The notes under the pieces were generated by a model. The model searched no databases. It saw only the letters and a list, made by a program, of their open reading frames with translations, and was not told the origin of the DNA. A DNA stretch of 64,000 nucleotides from NCBI RefSeq assembly GCF_900104175.1, contig NZ_FNIX01000005.1, positions 248,001 to 312,000 on the forward strand, given 5' to 3'. This DNA is from Lentzea jiangxiensis (GTDB lineage Bacteria; Actinomycetota; Actinomycetes; Mycobacteriales; Pseudonocardiaceae). A program made the position numbers and the translations under genes. Below, piece after piece: positions 31,647 to 39,808 of the stretch (within the stretch, counting starts at the first letter, position 1; the number at the start of each line of letters is the position of its first letter).

Positions 31647-33161
31647 ATGCGCGTACCGCTGATCACCACGGACTTCCTGGACCGGGCGTCGTTCGCGTTC
31701 GCGGCGACCACGGCGACCGTCGACGAGCCGGACCAACCGGCCAAGCCGGTCCCGACGACGACGTACGCGGAGATGGCGACCCGCGTGCGGGCGTGGCAGG
31801 CCGGGTTCGACGCGCTGGGCGTGGGCGAGGGCGAACGCGTCGCGGTCGTCAGCCACAACTCCGCGCGGATGCTGGAGCTGTTGCACGCGCTGCCCGGCAG
31901 CGGGCGCGTCTGCGTGCCGGTGAACTTCCGCCTGCGGCCCGACGAGGTGAAGTACATCGTCGAGCACAGCGGCGCGTCGGCGTTGTTCGTCGACCCCGAA
32001 CTGCAGCTGGACGACGTCGTGGCGCGGCACCGGTTCACGCTCGGCGAGGAGTCCGAGGCGCTGCTTCGGTTCGATGTGGAGCCACGGCCGTGGAGCGCGC
32101 CTTCGGAGGACGCGACGGCCACGATCAACTACACGTCGGGCACCACCGCGCGGCCCAAGGGCGTGCAGCTGACGCACCGCAACATCTGGCTGAACGCGGT
32201 CACGTTCGCCATGCACACCCGTGCGTGGGAGGGCGACGTCTACATGCACGTGCTGCCGATGTTCCACTGCAACGGCTGGGGCATGCCGTTCGGTCTCGCG
32301 GGCCTCGGCGTGCCGCAGGTGGTCCTGCGCAAGGTCGACGGCGCCGAGATCCTGCGCCGTGTGCGCGACCACGGCGTCACGCTCATGTGCGGCGCACCGG
32401 CCGTGTGGAACTCCGTGCTGGACGCCGCCCAGGAGTGGGAGGGTGAGATCCCCGGCCGTGACCAGGTGCGGATCGTCTGCGCCGGCGCGCCGCCGCCCTC
32501 GCGCACGATCCAGCGCGTGACCGAGGAGCTCGGGTGGGAGTTCCTGCAGATCTACGGCCTGACCGAGACGGCACCGCTGCTGACGTTCAACCGCGCCCAG
32601 CCGGGCCCCACCGGCGAGGAGAAGGCGAAGAAGCAGTCGCGGGCGGGCGCCCCGGCACTCGGCGCGCAGCTGCGGATCTCCGGCACCGGCGAGGTGCTCG
32701 CGCGGTCCAACGTGGTGATGGAGGGCTACTGGGACAACCCGGAGTCCACCGCGGACGCGCTCGAGGACGGCTGGTTCCACACCGGCGACGGCGGCCACTT
32801 CGACGACGAGGGTTACCTGACGATCTCGGACCGCAAGAAGGACGTGATCATCACCGGCGGCGAGAACGTCTCGTCGATCGAGGTCGAGGACTGCCTGTTC
32901 TCACACCCGGCCGTCGCCGAGGTCGCGGTCATCGGGGTGCCCCACGAGAAGTGGGGTGAAACGATCAAGGCGCTCGTCGTGCTGTCGGGCGAGGCGACCG
33001 AGGCGGAGCTGATCGGGCACTGCAAGGAGCGGCTCGCCGGGTACAAGGCGCCGACCTCGATCGAGTTCCGCGACGCGATCCCGCGGACGGCGACCGGCAA
33101 GATCCAGAAGTTCAAGCTGCGGGAGCCGTACTGGGCCGGCAGGGACCGGCTCGTCAACTAG
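31647..33161 (+). CDS. AMP-forming acyl-CoA synthetase
   Basis: 504 residues of the ANL superfamily. Activates a carboxylic acid with ATP and joins it to CoA. Motifs: INYTSGTTARPKGVQLTHRN (A3, P-loop), YGLTETAP (A5), GWFHTGDGGHFDDEGYL (A7), ISDRKKDVIITGGENVSS (A8 hinge), and PRTATGKIQKFKLRE with the A10 catalytic Lys that sirtuins deacylate in homologues. Length and motif spacing resemble medium- or long-chain fatty acid synthetases such as FadD. The substrate cannot be fixed from sequence. ATG at 31647. Confidence 0.94.
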   Translation: MRVPLITTDFLDRASFAFAATTATVDEPDQPAKPVPTTTYAEMATRVRAWQAGFDALGVGEGERVAVVSHNSARMLELLHALPGSGRVCVPVNFRLRPDEVKYIVEHSGASALFVDPELQLDDVVARHRFTLGEESEALLRFDVEPRPWSAPSEDATATINYTSGTTARPKGVQLTHRNIWLNAVTFAMHTRAWEGDVYMHVLPMFHCNGWGMPFGLAGLGVPQVVLRKVDGAEILRRVRDHGVTLMCGAPAVWNSVLDAAQEWEGEIPGRDQVRIVCAGAPPPSRTIQRVTEELGWEFLQIYGLTETAPLLTFNRAQPGPTGEEKAKKQSRAGAPALGAQLRISGTGEVLARSNVVMEGYWDNPESTADALEDGWFHTGDGGHFDDEGYLTISDRKKDVIITGGENVSSIEVEDCLFSHPAVAEVAVIGVPHEKWGETIKALVVLSGEATEAELIGHCKERLAGYKAPTSIEFRDAIPRTATGKIQKFKLREPYWAGRDRLVN

Positions 33162-33294
33162 TCCACACGGGGCTCCGATCGTCCCAAAAGGACCACCCAT
33201 CGTGCTCCGCTGTGACACGTGTGGTTGACGGTGCGTGAGTTCCAGATGCGCACGGTGGGTCTGATTGGTCTAATTCGGTCGGAGGTGATGCCCT

Positions 33295-34635
33295 GTGTTG
33301 ACACGACTCCCCGCCGTGGTGGTGTTGATGACGGCCGTCCTCACGGGGACGGCCGTCGCCGTTCCCCCGCCTCCGCCGAACCCGAGCGACTCGGCGATCT
33401 CGGCGTCCCGGGCGGAGGCGGACGCGAAGGCCGCCCGCGTGGGTGAGTTGACCGGCCGGCTCACGCAGGCCGAGTCGCGGCTGCAGGAGCTGTACGACGA
33501 CGTCTCGTACAAGCGCGAGCTCGCCAACAAGGCCCGCGTCGACCTGGAGACGGCGATCGCCGAGGCCGAGGCGGCCCGCCGCCAGGCCACGGCCGCGCGC
33601 GTGCAGGCCGACGCCGCGTCCAAGGCCGTCGAGGACAGCCGCCGCGCGCTCGACGAGTTCGCCGCCGCCTCGTACGCGCAGGGCAGCACCGTCGGGTCCT
33701 TCTCCGCCTACATCGGGGCGAAGTCGCCGGAGGACCTGCTGGCCCGCGCCCAGATGCTCGAGGCGGTGTCGGCGTCCAGCCTGAACCGCCTGGACCAGGT
33801 GACCCGCGACCAGGGCACGGCCGCGAACCTCGACTCCGCCGCGCGCGCCGCGCTGCAGAAGGCCGAGTCGAAGCAGGCGGCCGCCGACGAGGCCAGGAAG
33901 GTCGCCGACCAGGCACAGCAGGTCGCCGTGGACGCGCACACCGCCCAGGCGTCGGCCACCGCCGCGTTGCAGGCCGACAGGGACGCCGTCGAGCAGGAGC
34001 TCGCCGCAGCGCGAGGCGAGGTCAACGGCCTCGAAGCGCAACGCCGGCAGTACGACCAGTGGGTTGCGGCGAAGAAGCGCGAGGACGAGGAGAACGCCCG
34101 TCGTGCCGTAGCCGCTGCCGCCGCCGCTCCCCAGGCCGCGCCTCAGGTCGCACCTCAGGTCGCACCTCAGGCCCCGCCGAAGCGCCGCCCGGTGGCGTCG
34201 GCCCCAGCCCCGTCCGGCAACCGCGTGCAGACCGTGATCAACCGGGCGTTGTCCCAGCGCGGTGTCATCTACGCGTGGGGCGGCGGCAACTACAACGGTC
34301 CGACGTACGGCGTGCGCGACGGCGGCGTGGCCGACTCGTTCGGCGACTACCGCAAGATCGGCTTCGACTGCTCCGGCCTGATGATGTACGCGTTCGCGGG
34401 CGTCGGCGTGTACCTGCCGCACTACAGCGGTTACCAGTACAACTCCGGCCGCAAGGTGCCGCTGTCGCAGATGGCGCCGGGGGACATGATCTTCTGGGGT
34501 CCCGGCGGCGGCACGCACGTGGCGCTGTACCTGGGCGGCGGGATGATGGTCGAGGCGCCGCACTCCGGTGCGGTCGTGCGGATCTCCCCGGTGCGGTACG
34601 GCGGCATCATGCCGTACGTCACTCGCTTGTTGTGA
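33295..34635 (+). CDS. Secreted NlpC/P60 peptidoglycan endopeptidase, RipA-like
   Basis: 446 residues. Signal peptide (about 1-22). A long alpha-helical coiled-coil region follows (about 35-265, rich in AEAxAxxR heptads), then an Ala/Pro/Gln linker with a 12-bp DNA repeat (34141-34164), then a C-terminal NlpC/P60 domain (about 305-446). Catalytic residues: Cys in IGFDCSGLMMYAF, His in GGTHVALYLG, third polar residue His in EAPHSGAV. This build is that of RipA/RipC-type hydrolases that cleave D-Glu-mDAP bonds during division, the coiled coil holding the enzyme inactive. GTG at 33295 with GGAGGTGAT upstream. Confidence 0.93.
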   Translation: MLTRLPAVVVLMTAVLTGTAVAVPPPPPNPSDSAISASRAEADAKAARVGELTGRLTQAESRLQELYDDVSYKRELANKARVDLETAIAEAEAARRQATAARVQADAASKAVEDSRRALDEFAAASYAQGSTVGSFSAYIGAKSPEDLLARAQMLEAVSASSLNRLDQVTRDQGTAANLDSAARAALQKAESKQAAADEARKVADQAQQVAVDAHTAQASATAALQADRDAVEQELAAARGEVNGLEAQRRQYDQWVAAKKREDEENARRAVAAAAAAPQAAPQVAPQVAPQAPPKRRPVASAPAPSGNRVQTVINRALSQRGVIYAWGGGNYNGPTYGVRDGGVADSFGDYRKIGFDCSGLMMYAFAGVGVYLPHYSGYQYNSGRKVPLSQMAPGDMIFWGPGGGTHVALYLGGGMMVEAPHSGAVVRISPVRYGGIMPYVTRLL

Positions 34636-34651
34636 TCTCGTCGTGGGTGAT

Positions 34652-34671
34652 GTCGCTCCGCGTCGAGCGAC
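34652..34671. terminator. Weak hairpin between convergent genes
   Basis: A 7-bp stem (GTCGCTC / GAGCGAC) with a 6-nt loop lies 17 bp after the NlpC/P60 stop and 23 bp before the end of the convergent hydrolase gene. Confidence 0.35.
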
Positions 34672-34693
34672 TACCTGCCGAGCGGGCACCTCG

Positions 34694-35251
34694 TCACGCG
34701 GGCTTGAACGCGTCCTCGGTCTTGACCACGCCGGCCGTGCGGCCCGGTGCGGTGTGGTTCTCCCAGTAGAGGTTCGTGTGGGCGATGACCTTGTCCGGGG
34801 TGGGAGCGCCCCACTCGGACAGGTCCTCGGTCGTGTGCGCGTCGCTCACCAGCAGGGCGTCGTAGCCGCGGACGATGGCGCCGTGCAGCGTCGAGCGGAT
34901 GCATTCGTCGGTCTGCGCGCCGGACACCACGAGGCTGCCGATCCCCTTGTGCGCCAACACCTCTTCGAGGTCGGTCGCCTCGAACGAGTCGGCGTACGCC
35001 TTGTGCACCACCGGTTCGCCCTCGGCGGGCTTCAACTCCGGCACGAACTGCCAGCCGTCGGACTCCTTCGGCATGTGCTCGGCGTTGCTGTGCTGCACCC
35101 ACACCACGTCGACGCCGGCCGCGCGCGCCTTGTCGACGAGCGCGGCGACGTTGGCCACCACCTCGTCGCGGTTGTGGGCGTGGTCGACCACGCCGTTCTG
35201 CACGTCGATCACGAGCAACGCGGTGCTGGGGCGGTTCGCCAGGGTCGTCAC
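34694..35251 (-). CDS. Isochorismatase-fold cysteine hydrolase
   Basis: 185 residues. The Asp-Lys-Cys triad of the family is visible: Asp in LLVIDVQNGVV, Lys in VVHKAYADSF, and Cys in SGAQTDECIRSTLHGA with the usual cis-peptide context. Members hydrolyse amides or vinyl ethers (nicotinamidase, N-carbamoylsarcosine amidase, isochorismatase); the substrate is open here. The GTG start at 35251 is supported by TAAGCT 6 nt upstream. Monocistronic, tail to tail with the NlpC/P60 gene. Confidence 0.92.
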   Translation of the reverse strand: MTTLANRPSTALLVIDVQNGVVDHAHNRDEVVANVAALVDKARAAGVDVVWVQHSNAEHMPKESDGWQFVPELKPAEGEPVVHKAYADSFEATDLEEVLAHKGIGSLVVSGAQTDECIRSTLHGAIVRGYDALLVSDAHTTEDLSEWGAPTPDKVIAHTNLYWENHTAPGRTAGVVKTEDAFKPA

Positions 35252-35257
35252 GCGGCC

Positions 35258-35263
35258 AGCTTA
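35258..35263 (-). promoter_or_regulatory. -10 element TAAGCT, predicted leaderless start for the 34694-35251 gene
   Basis: On the minus strand TAAGCT is followed by 6 nt (GGCCGC) and GTG; no ribosome-binding site. Confidence 0.6.
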
Positions 35264-35324
35264 GGCCGGTTCCGGTGGCGTGCAAGGGTGTTCGGTCGAC
35301 AGTGGACGGCCGCACGCGTGCGGC

Positions 35325-36227
35325 TCAGCGCGAACGCAACCGGCGCAGCATGCGGGCGTCCTCGAAGCCGACGTTGCGCGCGGCGGTCTCGACCGTGGCG
35401 CCCTGACCGATGAGGTGTTCGGCCCGTTCGACGCGCAACGCTTGCTGGTACTTCAACGGCGTCATACCTGTCGCACGGCCGAACAACCGTGTCACGGTGC
35501 GTTCGCTGCATCCCGCGTGTGCGGCCAGTTCCGCGAGTGAGAGTCGGTCCGCGAGCCGTGACTCGATCACGTCCTGAATGCGGTGCACCGTCTCGTTGAT
35601 GTGCGACCGGTACCGCAGCAGCACGCTCGCCTGCTGGTCGTCACCGTTCCTACGCGCGTAAATCACCATCGTGCGTGCGATCGCGGCGGCTGTGGAAGGC
35701 CCGTGGCGCACGGCGACCAAGTGCAGCGCAAGGTCGATCCCGCTCGCGATACCTGCCGACGTCACGACGCGATGGTCTTCCACGAACAAGACATCGCGCA
35801 CGACCTGTGCGCGCGGGTAGCGTCGTTCGAGCTCCTCTTGCAGTTCGTGATGCGTGGTGCAGCGGCGGCCTTCGAGCAGGCCCGCGCGCCCCAACGCATC
35901 CGCGCCGGCGCACACACTCGCGACCATGCCGCCGGCGGCGTGGTGCGAGCGCAACCACGCCAACGCGCGTTCGGACAGGTGCCCCGTGCCCGCGATCTTC
36001 GGTGACCGCCACCCCGGCACGAACACCAGGTCGTCCGCGTCGAGAGAGGGCAGCTCGGTCGACGCCCCCAGCGGCACGCCCTGATGGCTCAGCACGGTGT
36101 CCGCGTCGCCCACATACGACAACATGTAGCCGCCCACGAGGTCGGCGGCGCTGGAGAACACCTGCGCCGGCCCCGCGAGGTCGAGCAGGTGCACTCCGGG
36201 CACGAGCAGGAAGACGACTCTGGTCAC
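35325..36227 (-). CDS. GlxA-type transcriptional regulator (DJ-1/PfpI domain plus AraC HTH)
   Basis: 300 residues. The N-terminal DJ-1/PfpI-like domain (about 1-180, VFLLVPGVHLLDLAGPAQVF) keeps the nucleophile-elbow Cys in MVASVCAGADALGRAG. The C-terminal AraC-type helix-turn-helix (about 215-300) has LSLAELAAHAGCSERTVTRLF and GMTPLKYQQALRVERAEHL. The last HTH helix is short (FEDARMLRRLRSR). GTG at 36227 overlaps by 4 bp the stop of the upstream isochorismatase-fold gene, so it probably controls that gene or senses its product. Confidence 0.9.
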   Translation of the reverse strand: MTRVVFLLVPGVHLLDLAGPAQVFSSAADLVGGYMLSYVGDADTVLSHQGVPLGASTELPSLDADDLVFVPGWRSPKIAGTGHLSERALAWLRSHHAAGGMVASVCAGADALGRAGLLEGRRCTTHHELQEELERRYPRAQVVRDVLFVEDHRVVTSAGIASGIDLALHLVAVRHGPSTAAAIARTMVIYARRNGDDQQASVLLRYRSHINETVHRIQDVIESRLADRLSLAELAAHAGCSERTVTRLFGRATGMTPLKYQQALRVERAEHLIGQGATVETAARNVGFEDARMLRRLRSR

Positions 36228-36772
36228 GATCCGGTCAGCGTAGCGACGTCCGAGATCCGCGCGAACCGGCCCGCCAGCACGTACTCCGTCCGTTCGACGA
36301 CCTCCTCGACGCCGAGCACCTTGCCGGTCCGCCAGTGCGGCAGCGGCGTGGTGGCCGTCGCGTCCGTCACGAACGTCATGTCGAACCCGAGGTCGGACCC
36401 GACGCGGGTCGTCGTCTCGCAGCACTGCTCGGTCCGGATGCCGCTGACCAGCAGCTCCCGCACCCCGTGCTGCGTCAGGGTCTGCTGGAGGTTCGTCGTG
36501 GTGAACGCGTTGTGCGACGTCTTGGTCAGCACCTGCTCGTCGTCGAGGGGCTCGAGGCCGTCGATCAGCCGCACGTGCCCGAGCGCGGGGTCGAACACGT
36601 CGCCGGAGCCGGGTTCGGAGTGCAGCACCCACACGACGAGGTCACCGGCGTCGCGACTCATGTCGACGAGCTGGTTGACCTTGCCCACGACGCCGGGGTT
36701 CGACACCTCGGCCCAGCTGGCCCGCTGGCGGAACGACTCCTGCACGTCGATGACGATCAATGCTCGCTTCAT
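36224..36772 (-). CDS. Isochorismatase-fold cysteine hydrolase, coupled to the GlxA-type regulator
   Basis: 182 residues. Triad: Asp in RALIVIDVQESF, Lys in VLTKTSHNAF, Cys in SGIRTEQCCETTTR (two adjacent Cys). Only distantly similar to the hydrolase 1 kb downstream, so not a recent tandem copy. ATG at 36772 chosen; an in-frame ATG 6 bp upstream is equally possible, and neither has a clear ribosome-binding site. The 4-bp overlap with the downstream regulator gene indicates one transcript. Substrate unknown. Confidence 0.9.
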   Translation of the reverse strand: MKRALIVIDVQESFRQRASWAEVSNPGVVGKVNQLVDMSRDAGDLVVWVLHSEPGSGDVFDPALGHVRLIDGLEPLDDEQVLTKTSHNAFTTTNLQQTLTQHGVRELLVSGIRTEQCCETTTRVGSDLGFDMTFVTDATATTPLPHWRTGKVLGVEEVVERTEYVLAGRFARISDVATLTGS

Positions 36773-36855
36773 GACCACCAGCCTCGCCGTGCGCGACGCC
36801 GGCCACGAGGCACGACCCGGCCGAGGAGCGGACGGATCCGGTCACGCCCTGGAGA

Positions 36856-37197
36856 TCACAGCGGACGGCGGCCGGCGAACCCCAGATCGGTCCGGTGGTA
36901 CCAGCCCAGCTCCCGGTCGCCCTCGAGCCAGCACAGCAGCACCGGCACCCCGTCCCTCTCGCTGGGGAAGTCGACCAGCAACGGGGCGAAGCCCTTCAGC
37001 TCGGCCCCGGTCCGCTGCACCGACTCCATCAGCTCGTCCAGCCTCGCCTGCGCGGCCTTGAACTCCGGCAGCCCGCCCAGCGAGGACCCGCCCGCGGCCA
37101 GTTCGGCGGCGTCGGCGCGCAGGCGCACGATCTCGTCGAGCACCGGCAGCAGGCGCGCCAGTTCGGTCCGGGCTTCGGCGAGCGTGAACAGTCCCAC
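36856..37197 (-). CDS. DUF2203-family protein
   Basis: 113 residues. Begins GLFTLAEARTELARLLPVLDE, a long helical hairpin, and ends with the family signature VDFPSERDGVPVLLCWLEGD and WYHRTDLGFAGRRPL. Cytoplasmic, function unknown. GTG at 37197. Its start is only 18 bp from that of the divergent aldo/keto reductase, so the promoters must overlap. Confidence 0.88.
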   Translation of the reverse strand: MGLFTLAEARTELARLLPVLDEIVRLRADAAELAAGGSSLGGLPEFKAAQARLDELMESVQRTGAELKGFAPLLVDFPSERDGVPVLLCWLEGDRELGWYHRTDLGFAGRRPL

Positions 37198-37215
37198 GGG
37201 ACCAAGGCTGGCACA

Positions 37216-38097
37216 GTGGCAGGGGTGCAGTGGCGACTGGGTGACCTCACCGTGAACCGGATCGGGTTCGGCGCCATGCGCCTGCCGCAGGAGGGGACCG
37301 CGTTCGACCCCGCTGCGCGGCCGCGCGACCGCGGGCAGGCGATCCGGGTCCTCAGGGAAGCGGTGGAGCTCGGGATCAACCACGTCGACACGGCCGCGTT
37401 CTACTTCTCGGCCACGCGGTCGGCCAACGAGCTCATCAACAGCGCGCTGTCGCCGTACCCGGAGGACCTGGTCGTCGTCACCAAGGTCGGTCCCGGGAGG
37501 ACGCCGCAGGGGGAGTGGCTGCCGCTCGCCACGCCGGGGCAGCTCCGCGGCCAGGTCGAGGAGAACCTGCGGCAGCTCGGCCGCGACCACCTCGACGTGG
37601 TGAACCTGCGGGTCAGCGGGCTCGACGACGTGAGCGCGCACTTCGAGGCGTTGGCGGAGCTCCGGGAGACCGGTCTCATCAGGCACCTGGGGTTGTCGAA
37701 CGTGAAGCTCCACCACCTCGACCAGGCGCAGCGGATCACGGACGTCGTGTGCGTACAGAACTCCTACGGGCTGGGGCACCACCCCGAACAGGACGACTTC
37801 CTCGGCGTCTGCGGGGAGCGGGGGATCGCGTTCGTGCCGTTCTTCGCCCTTGCCGGCGCGAACCAGGAGGCCGGCACGTCGGCCGATGACGACGAGGTCA
37901 CCGCGATAGCGCGCGACCGGGGCGTCTCGCCCGCGCAGGTCCGGCTCGCGTGGACGCTCGCGAGGGGGCCGCACGTGCTGGTCATCCCCGGCACCGGTGA
38001 TCCCGGGCACCTGCGGCAGAACGTCGAGGCGGGCGAGTTGCGGCTCACCCCCGAGGAGCTCACCCGCCTCGACGCGGTCCACCTCAGCGGGAGCTGA
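37216..38097 (+). CDS. Aldo/keto reductase family oxidoreductase
   Basis: 293 residues, a TIM-barrel NADPH-dependent reductase. Catalytic Asp and Tyr in NHVDTAAFYFS, Lys in VVVTKVGPG. The usual catalytic His (YLLH-like) is replaced: the strand reads LDVVNLRVSG, with Asn at that place. The C-terminal NADPH site is PHVLVIPGTGDPGHLRQNVEA. The Asn variant may have changed catalysis. Start GTG 37216, or 37225 nine bases on. The last 14 bp overlap the convergent ABC permease gene. Confidence 0.88.
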   Translation: MAGVQWRLGDLTVNRIGFGAMRLPQEGTAFDPAARPRDRGQAIRVLREAVELGINHVDTAAFYFSATRSANELINSALSPYPEDLVVVTKVGPGRTPQGEWLPLATPGQLRGQVEENLRQLGRDHLDVVNLRVSGLDDVSAHFEALAELRETGLIRHLGLSNVKLHHLDQAQRITDVVCVQNSYGLGHHPEQDDFLGVCGERGIAFVPFFALAGANQEAGTSADDDEVTAIARDRGVSPAQVRLAWTLARGPHVLVIPGTGDPGHLRQNVEAGELRLTPEELTRLDAVHLSGS

Positions 38098-38827
38098 TCC
38101 GCCGGAACAGCCACGTGGCCCAGGTGAAGGCCACCACCAGCAGGCCGCCCGACCACGCCAGAGCCGGCCGGCCCGAGGTGACGGGCTGGTCGGTGAGCAG
38201 GGCGCGCACGGTCTCGATGACCGGGGTGATCGGCTGGTGCTCGCTGACGGCGCGCAACCAGGGCGGCATCGTCGCCACCGGGACGAAAGCGCTGCTCAGG
38301 TAGGGGAGGAAGAGCATGAAGAACCCGAGCAGGCTCGCCGACTCGACGGACCGGGCGATCACGCCGAAGCCCGCGGCCAGCCAGGACAGCGCCAGCACGT
38401 AGACGAGCAGCAGGCCCATCGCGAGCGCCCACGCGCCGACCGACGCCGTGGGCCGGAAGCCCATCAGCAGGGCCACGAGCACGACCGCGAACGTCGCCAG
38501 GGCGTTGCGGGCGACCGAGGCGACCACGTGGCCGGTCAGCACGCTGAAGCCGCTGATGGGCATCGAGCGGAACCGGTCGACGACGCCCTTCTTCATGTCG
38601 TCGGCCACCGGCATCGCGGTGGACGTGGCGCCGTAGCCGGTGCACAGCACCACTATGCCGGGCACCACGTAGTCCACATAGGACTGCACGGAGCTGATCG
38701 CGCCGCCGAACACGTAGACGAACAGCGCCATCATCAGCACCGGCAGCACCACCGCCATGATCGCGGTGTCGAGGTTGCGGCGGCTCAGCCGGATGCTGCG
38801 GCCGACCATCGTCGTCGCCGCGCTCAC
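38084..38827 (-). CDS. ABC-2 type permease, DrrB-like
   Basis: 247 residues with six transmembrane helices (from AVVLPVLMMALFVYVFGGA to GGLLVVAFTWATWLFRR). The ABC-2 signature between helices 2 and 3 is SMPISGFSVLTGHVVASVARN. It is the membrane half of a drug-type exporter with the ATPase that overlaps it by 4 bp (GTGA). DrrAB-type pumps export daunorubicin-like molecules or lipids. Controlled probably by the divergent TetR protein. Confidence 0.92.
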   Translation of the reverse strand: MSAATTMVGRSIRLSRRNLDTAIMAVVLPVLMMALFVYVFGGAISSVQSYVDYVVPGIVVLCTGYGATSTAMPVADDMKKGVVDRFRSMPISGFSVLTGHVVASVARNALATFAVVLVALLMGFRPTASVGAWALAMGLLLVYVLALSWLAAGFGVIARSVESASLLGFFMLFLPYLSSAFVPVATMPPWLRAVSEHQPITPVIETVRALLTDQPVTSGRPALAWSGGLLVVAFTWATWLFRRISSR

Positions 38828-39732
38828 GCCGCCACCGCCGTCAGGGTCGTGAAGACGTCGTCCAGGGTCGGCCGGTGCGTGGCCACGCGCAGCACGTGGA
38901 TCCGTGCGGCGAGCAGGTCGTCCAGGACGCGGTGCAGGTGGGCGGCGCTGCCGTCGGACGGCAGGCCCAGGGTGGGGCCGTCGGCGAGCCCGCCGACGGC
39001 GGATCGGGCCCGCAGCGCCTCCTCCCGGCTCGCGAAGGTCAGGTCGAGCCGGGTGCCGCCGACCGAGTTCTTCAACGCGTCCGCAGTGCCGTCCGCGACG
39101 ACGCCCCCGTTGTGCAACACCACGATCCGGTCGGCGAGCCGGTCGGCCTCCTCCAGGTACTGGGTCGTGAGGAAGATCGTCACGCCGTCGCGCACGAGGT
39201 CGCCGATCGCGTCCCACGTCGTCGTGCGGCTCACCGGGTCGAGGCCGGTGGTCGGCTCGTCCAGGAACAGCAGCCGCGGCCTCGCCACCAGGCTCATCGC
39301 GAGGTCCAGGCGCCGGCGCATGCCGCCGGAGTAGGTGCGCACCCGCCGGTCCGCGGCGTCCACCAGGCCGAACCGCTCCAGCAACTCGGACGCCCGCGCG
39401 CGTGCCGCCGGCCTGGTGCGGCGGTGCAGGCGGGCGATCATGACCAGGTTCTCGCGGCCGGTCTGCTCCTCGTCGACCGCCGCGTACTGGCCGGTCAGGC
39501 TGATCACGCCGCGGACGTCCGCGGCCTGGCGCACCACGTCGAACCCGCACACCCGAGCCGAGCCGCCGTCGGGCCTGGTCAGCGTGCTCAGGACGCGGAT
39601 CGTGGTCGTCTTGCCCGCGCCGTTCGGCCCGAGCAGCGCGAGCACTGATCCCTCCGCCACCTCCAGGTCGAGCCCGTTGAGCACCGTCCGGGTGCCGTAC
39701 CTCTTCGTCAGACCCTCTGTCTCGACGATCAT
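38824..39732 (-). CDS. ABC exporter ATPase, DrrA-like
   Basis: 302 residues. Walker A GPNGAGKTT, Q-loop LTGQYAAVDE, signature TYSGGMRRRLDLA, Walker B RLLFLDEPTTGLDP, then the C-terminal extension typical of DrrA (from about 225) ending RPTLDDVFTTLTA. Phe replaces no key residue. ATG at 39732, 13 bp from the first TetR-type operator half-site, with the second palindrome further upstream. Translationally coupled to the permease. Confidence 0.95.
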   Translation of the reverse strand: MIVETEGLTKRYGTRTVLNGLDLEVAEGSVLALLGPNGAGKTTTIRVLSTLTRPDGGSARVCGFDVVRQAADVRGVISLTGQYAAVDEEQTGRENLVMIARLHRRTRPAARARASELLERFGLVDAADRRVRTYSGGMRRRLDLAMSLVARPRLLFLDEPTTGLDPVSRTTTWDAIGDLVRDGVTIFLTTQYLEEADRLADRIVVLHNGGVVADGTADALKNSVGGTRLDLTFASREEALRARSAVGGLADGPTLGLPSDGSAAHLHRVLDDLLAARIHVLRVATHRPTLDDVFTTLTAVAA

Positions 39733-39745
39733 CGAACCCCCTTTA

Positions 39746-39762
39746 TGCGTACCGGATACGCA
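39746..39762. promoter_or_regulatory. TetR-type operator, copy 1
   Basis: A 17-bp palindrome, TGCGTA-N5-TACGCA, between the ABC exporter and the tetR-like gene. The same half-sites recur 28 bp away. Confidence 0.75.
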
Positions 39763-39773
39763 ATATGTGGATT

Positions 39774-39790
39774 AGCGTATGACATACGCA
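39774..39790. promoter_or_regulatory. TetR-type operator, copy 2
   Basis: AGCGTA-N5-TACGCA, matching copy 1 at 11 of 12 half-site positions. Its centre lies 28 bp from that of copy 1 and 27 bp before the tetR-like ATG. Confidence 0.75.
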
Positions 39791-39808
39791 TCTGTTTGAC
39801 TAGAGGGC

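Noticed and set aside
33180..33192. GTCC-CAAAA-GGAC hairpin after the acyl-CoA synthetase gene
   Set aside because: A stem of only 4 bp, too weak to call a terminator.
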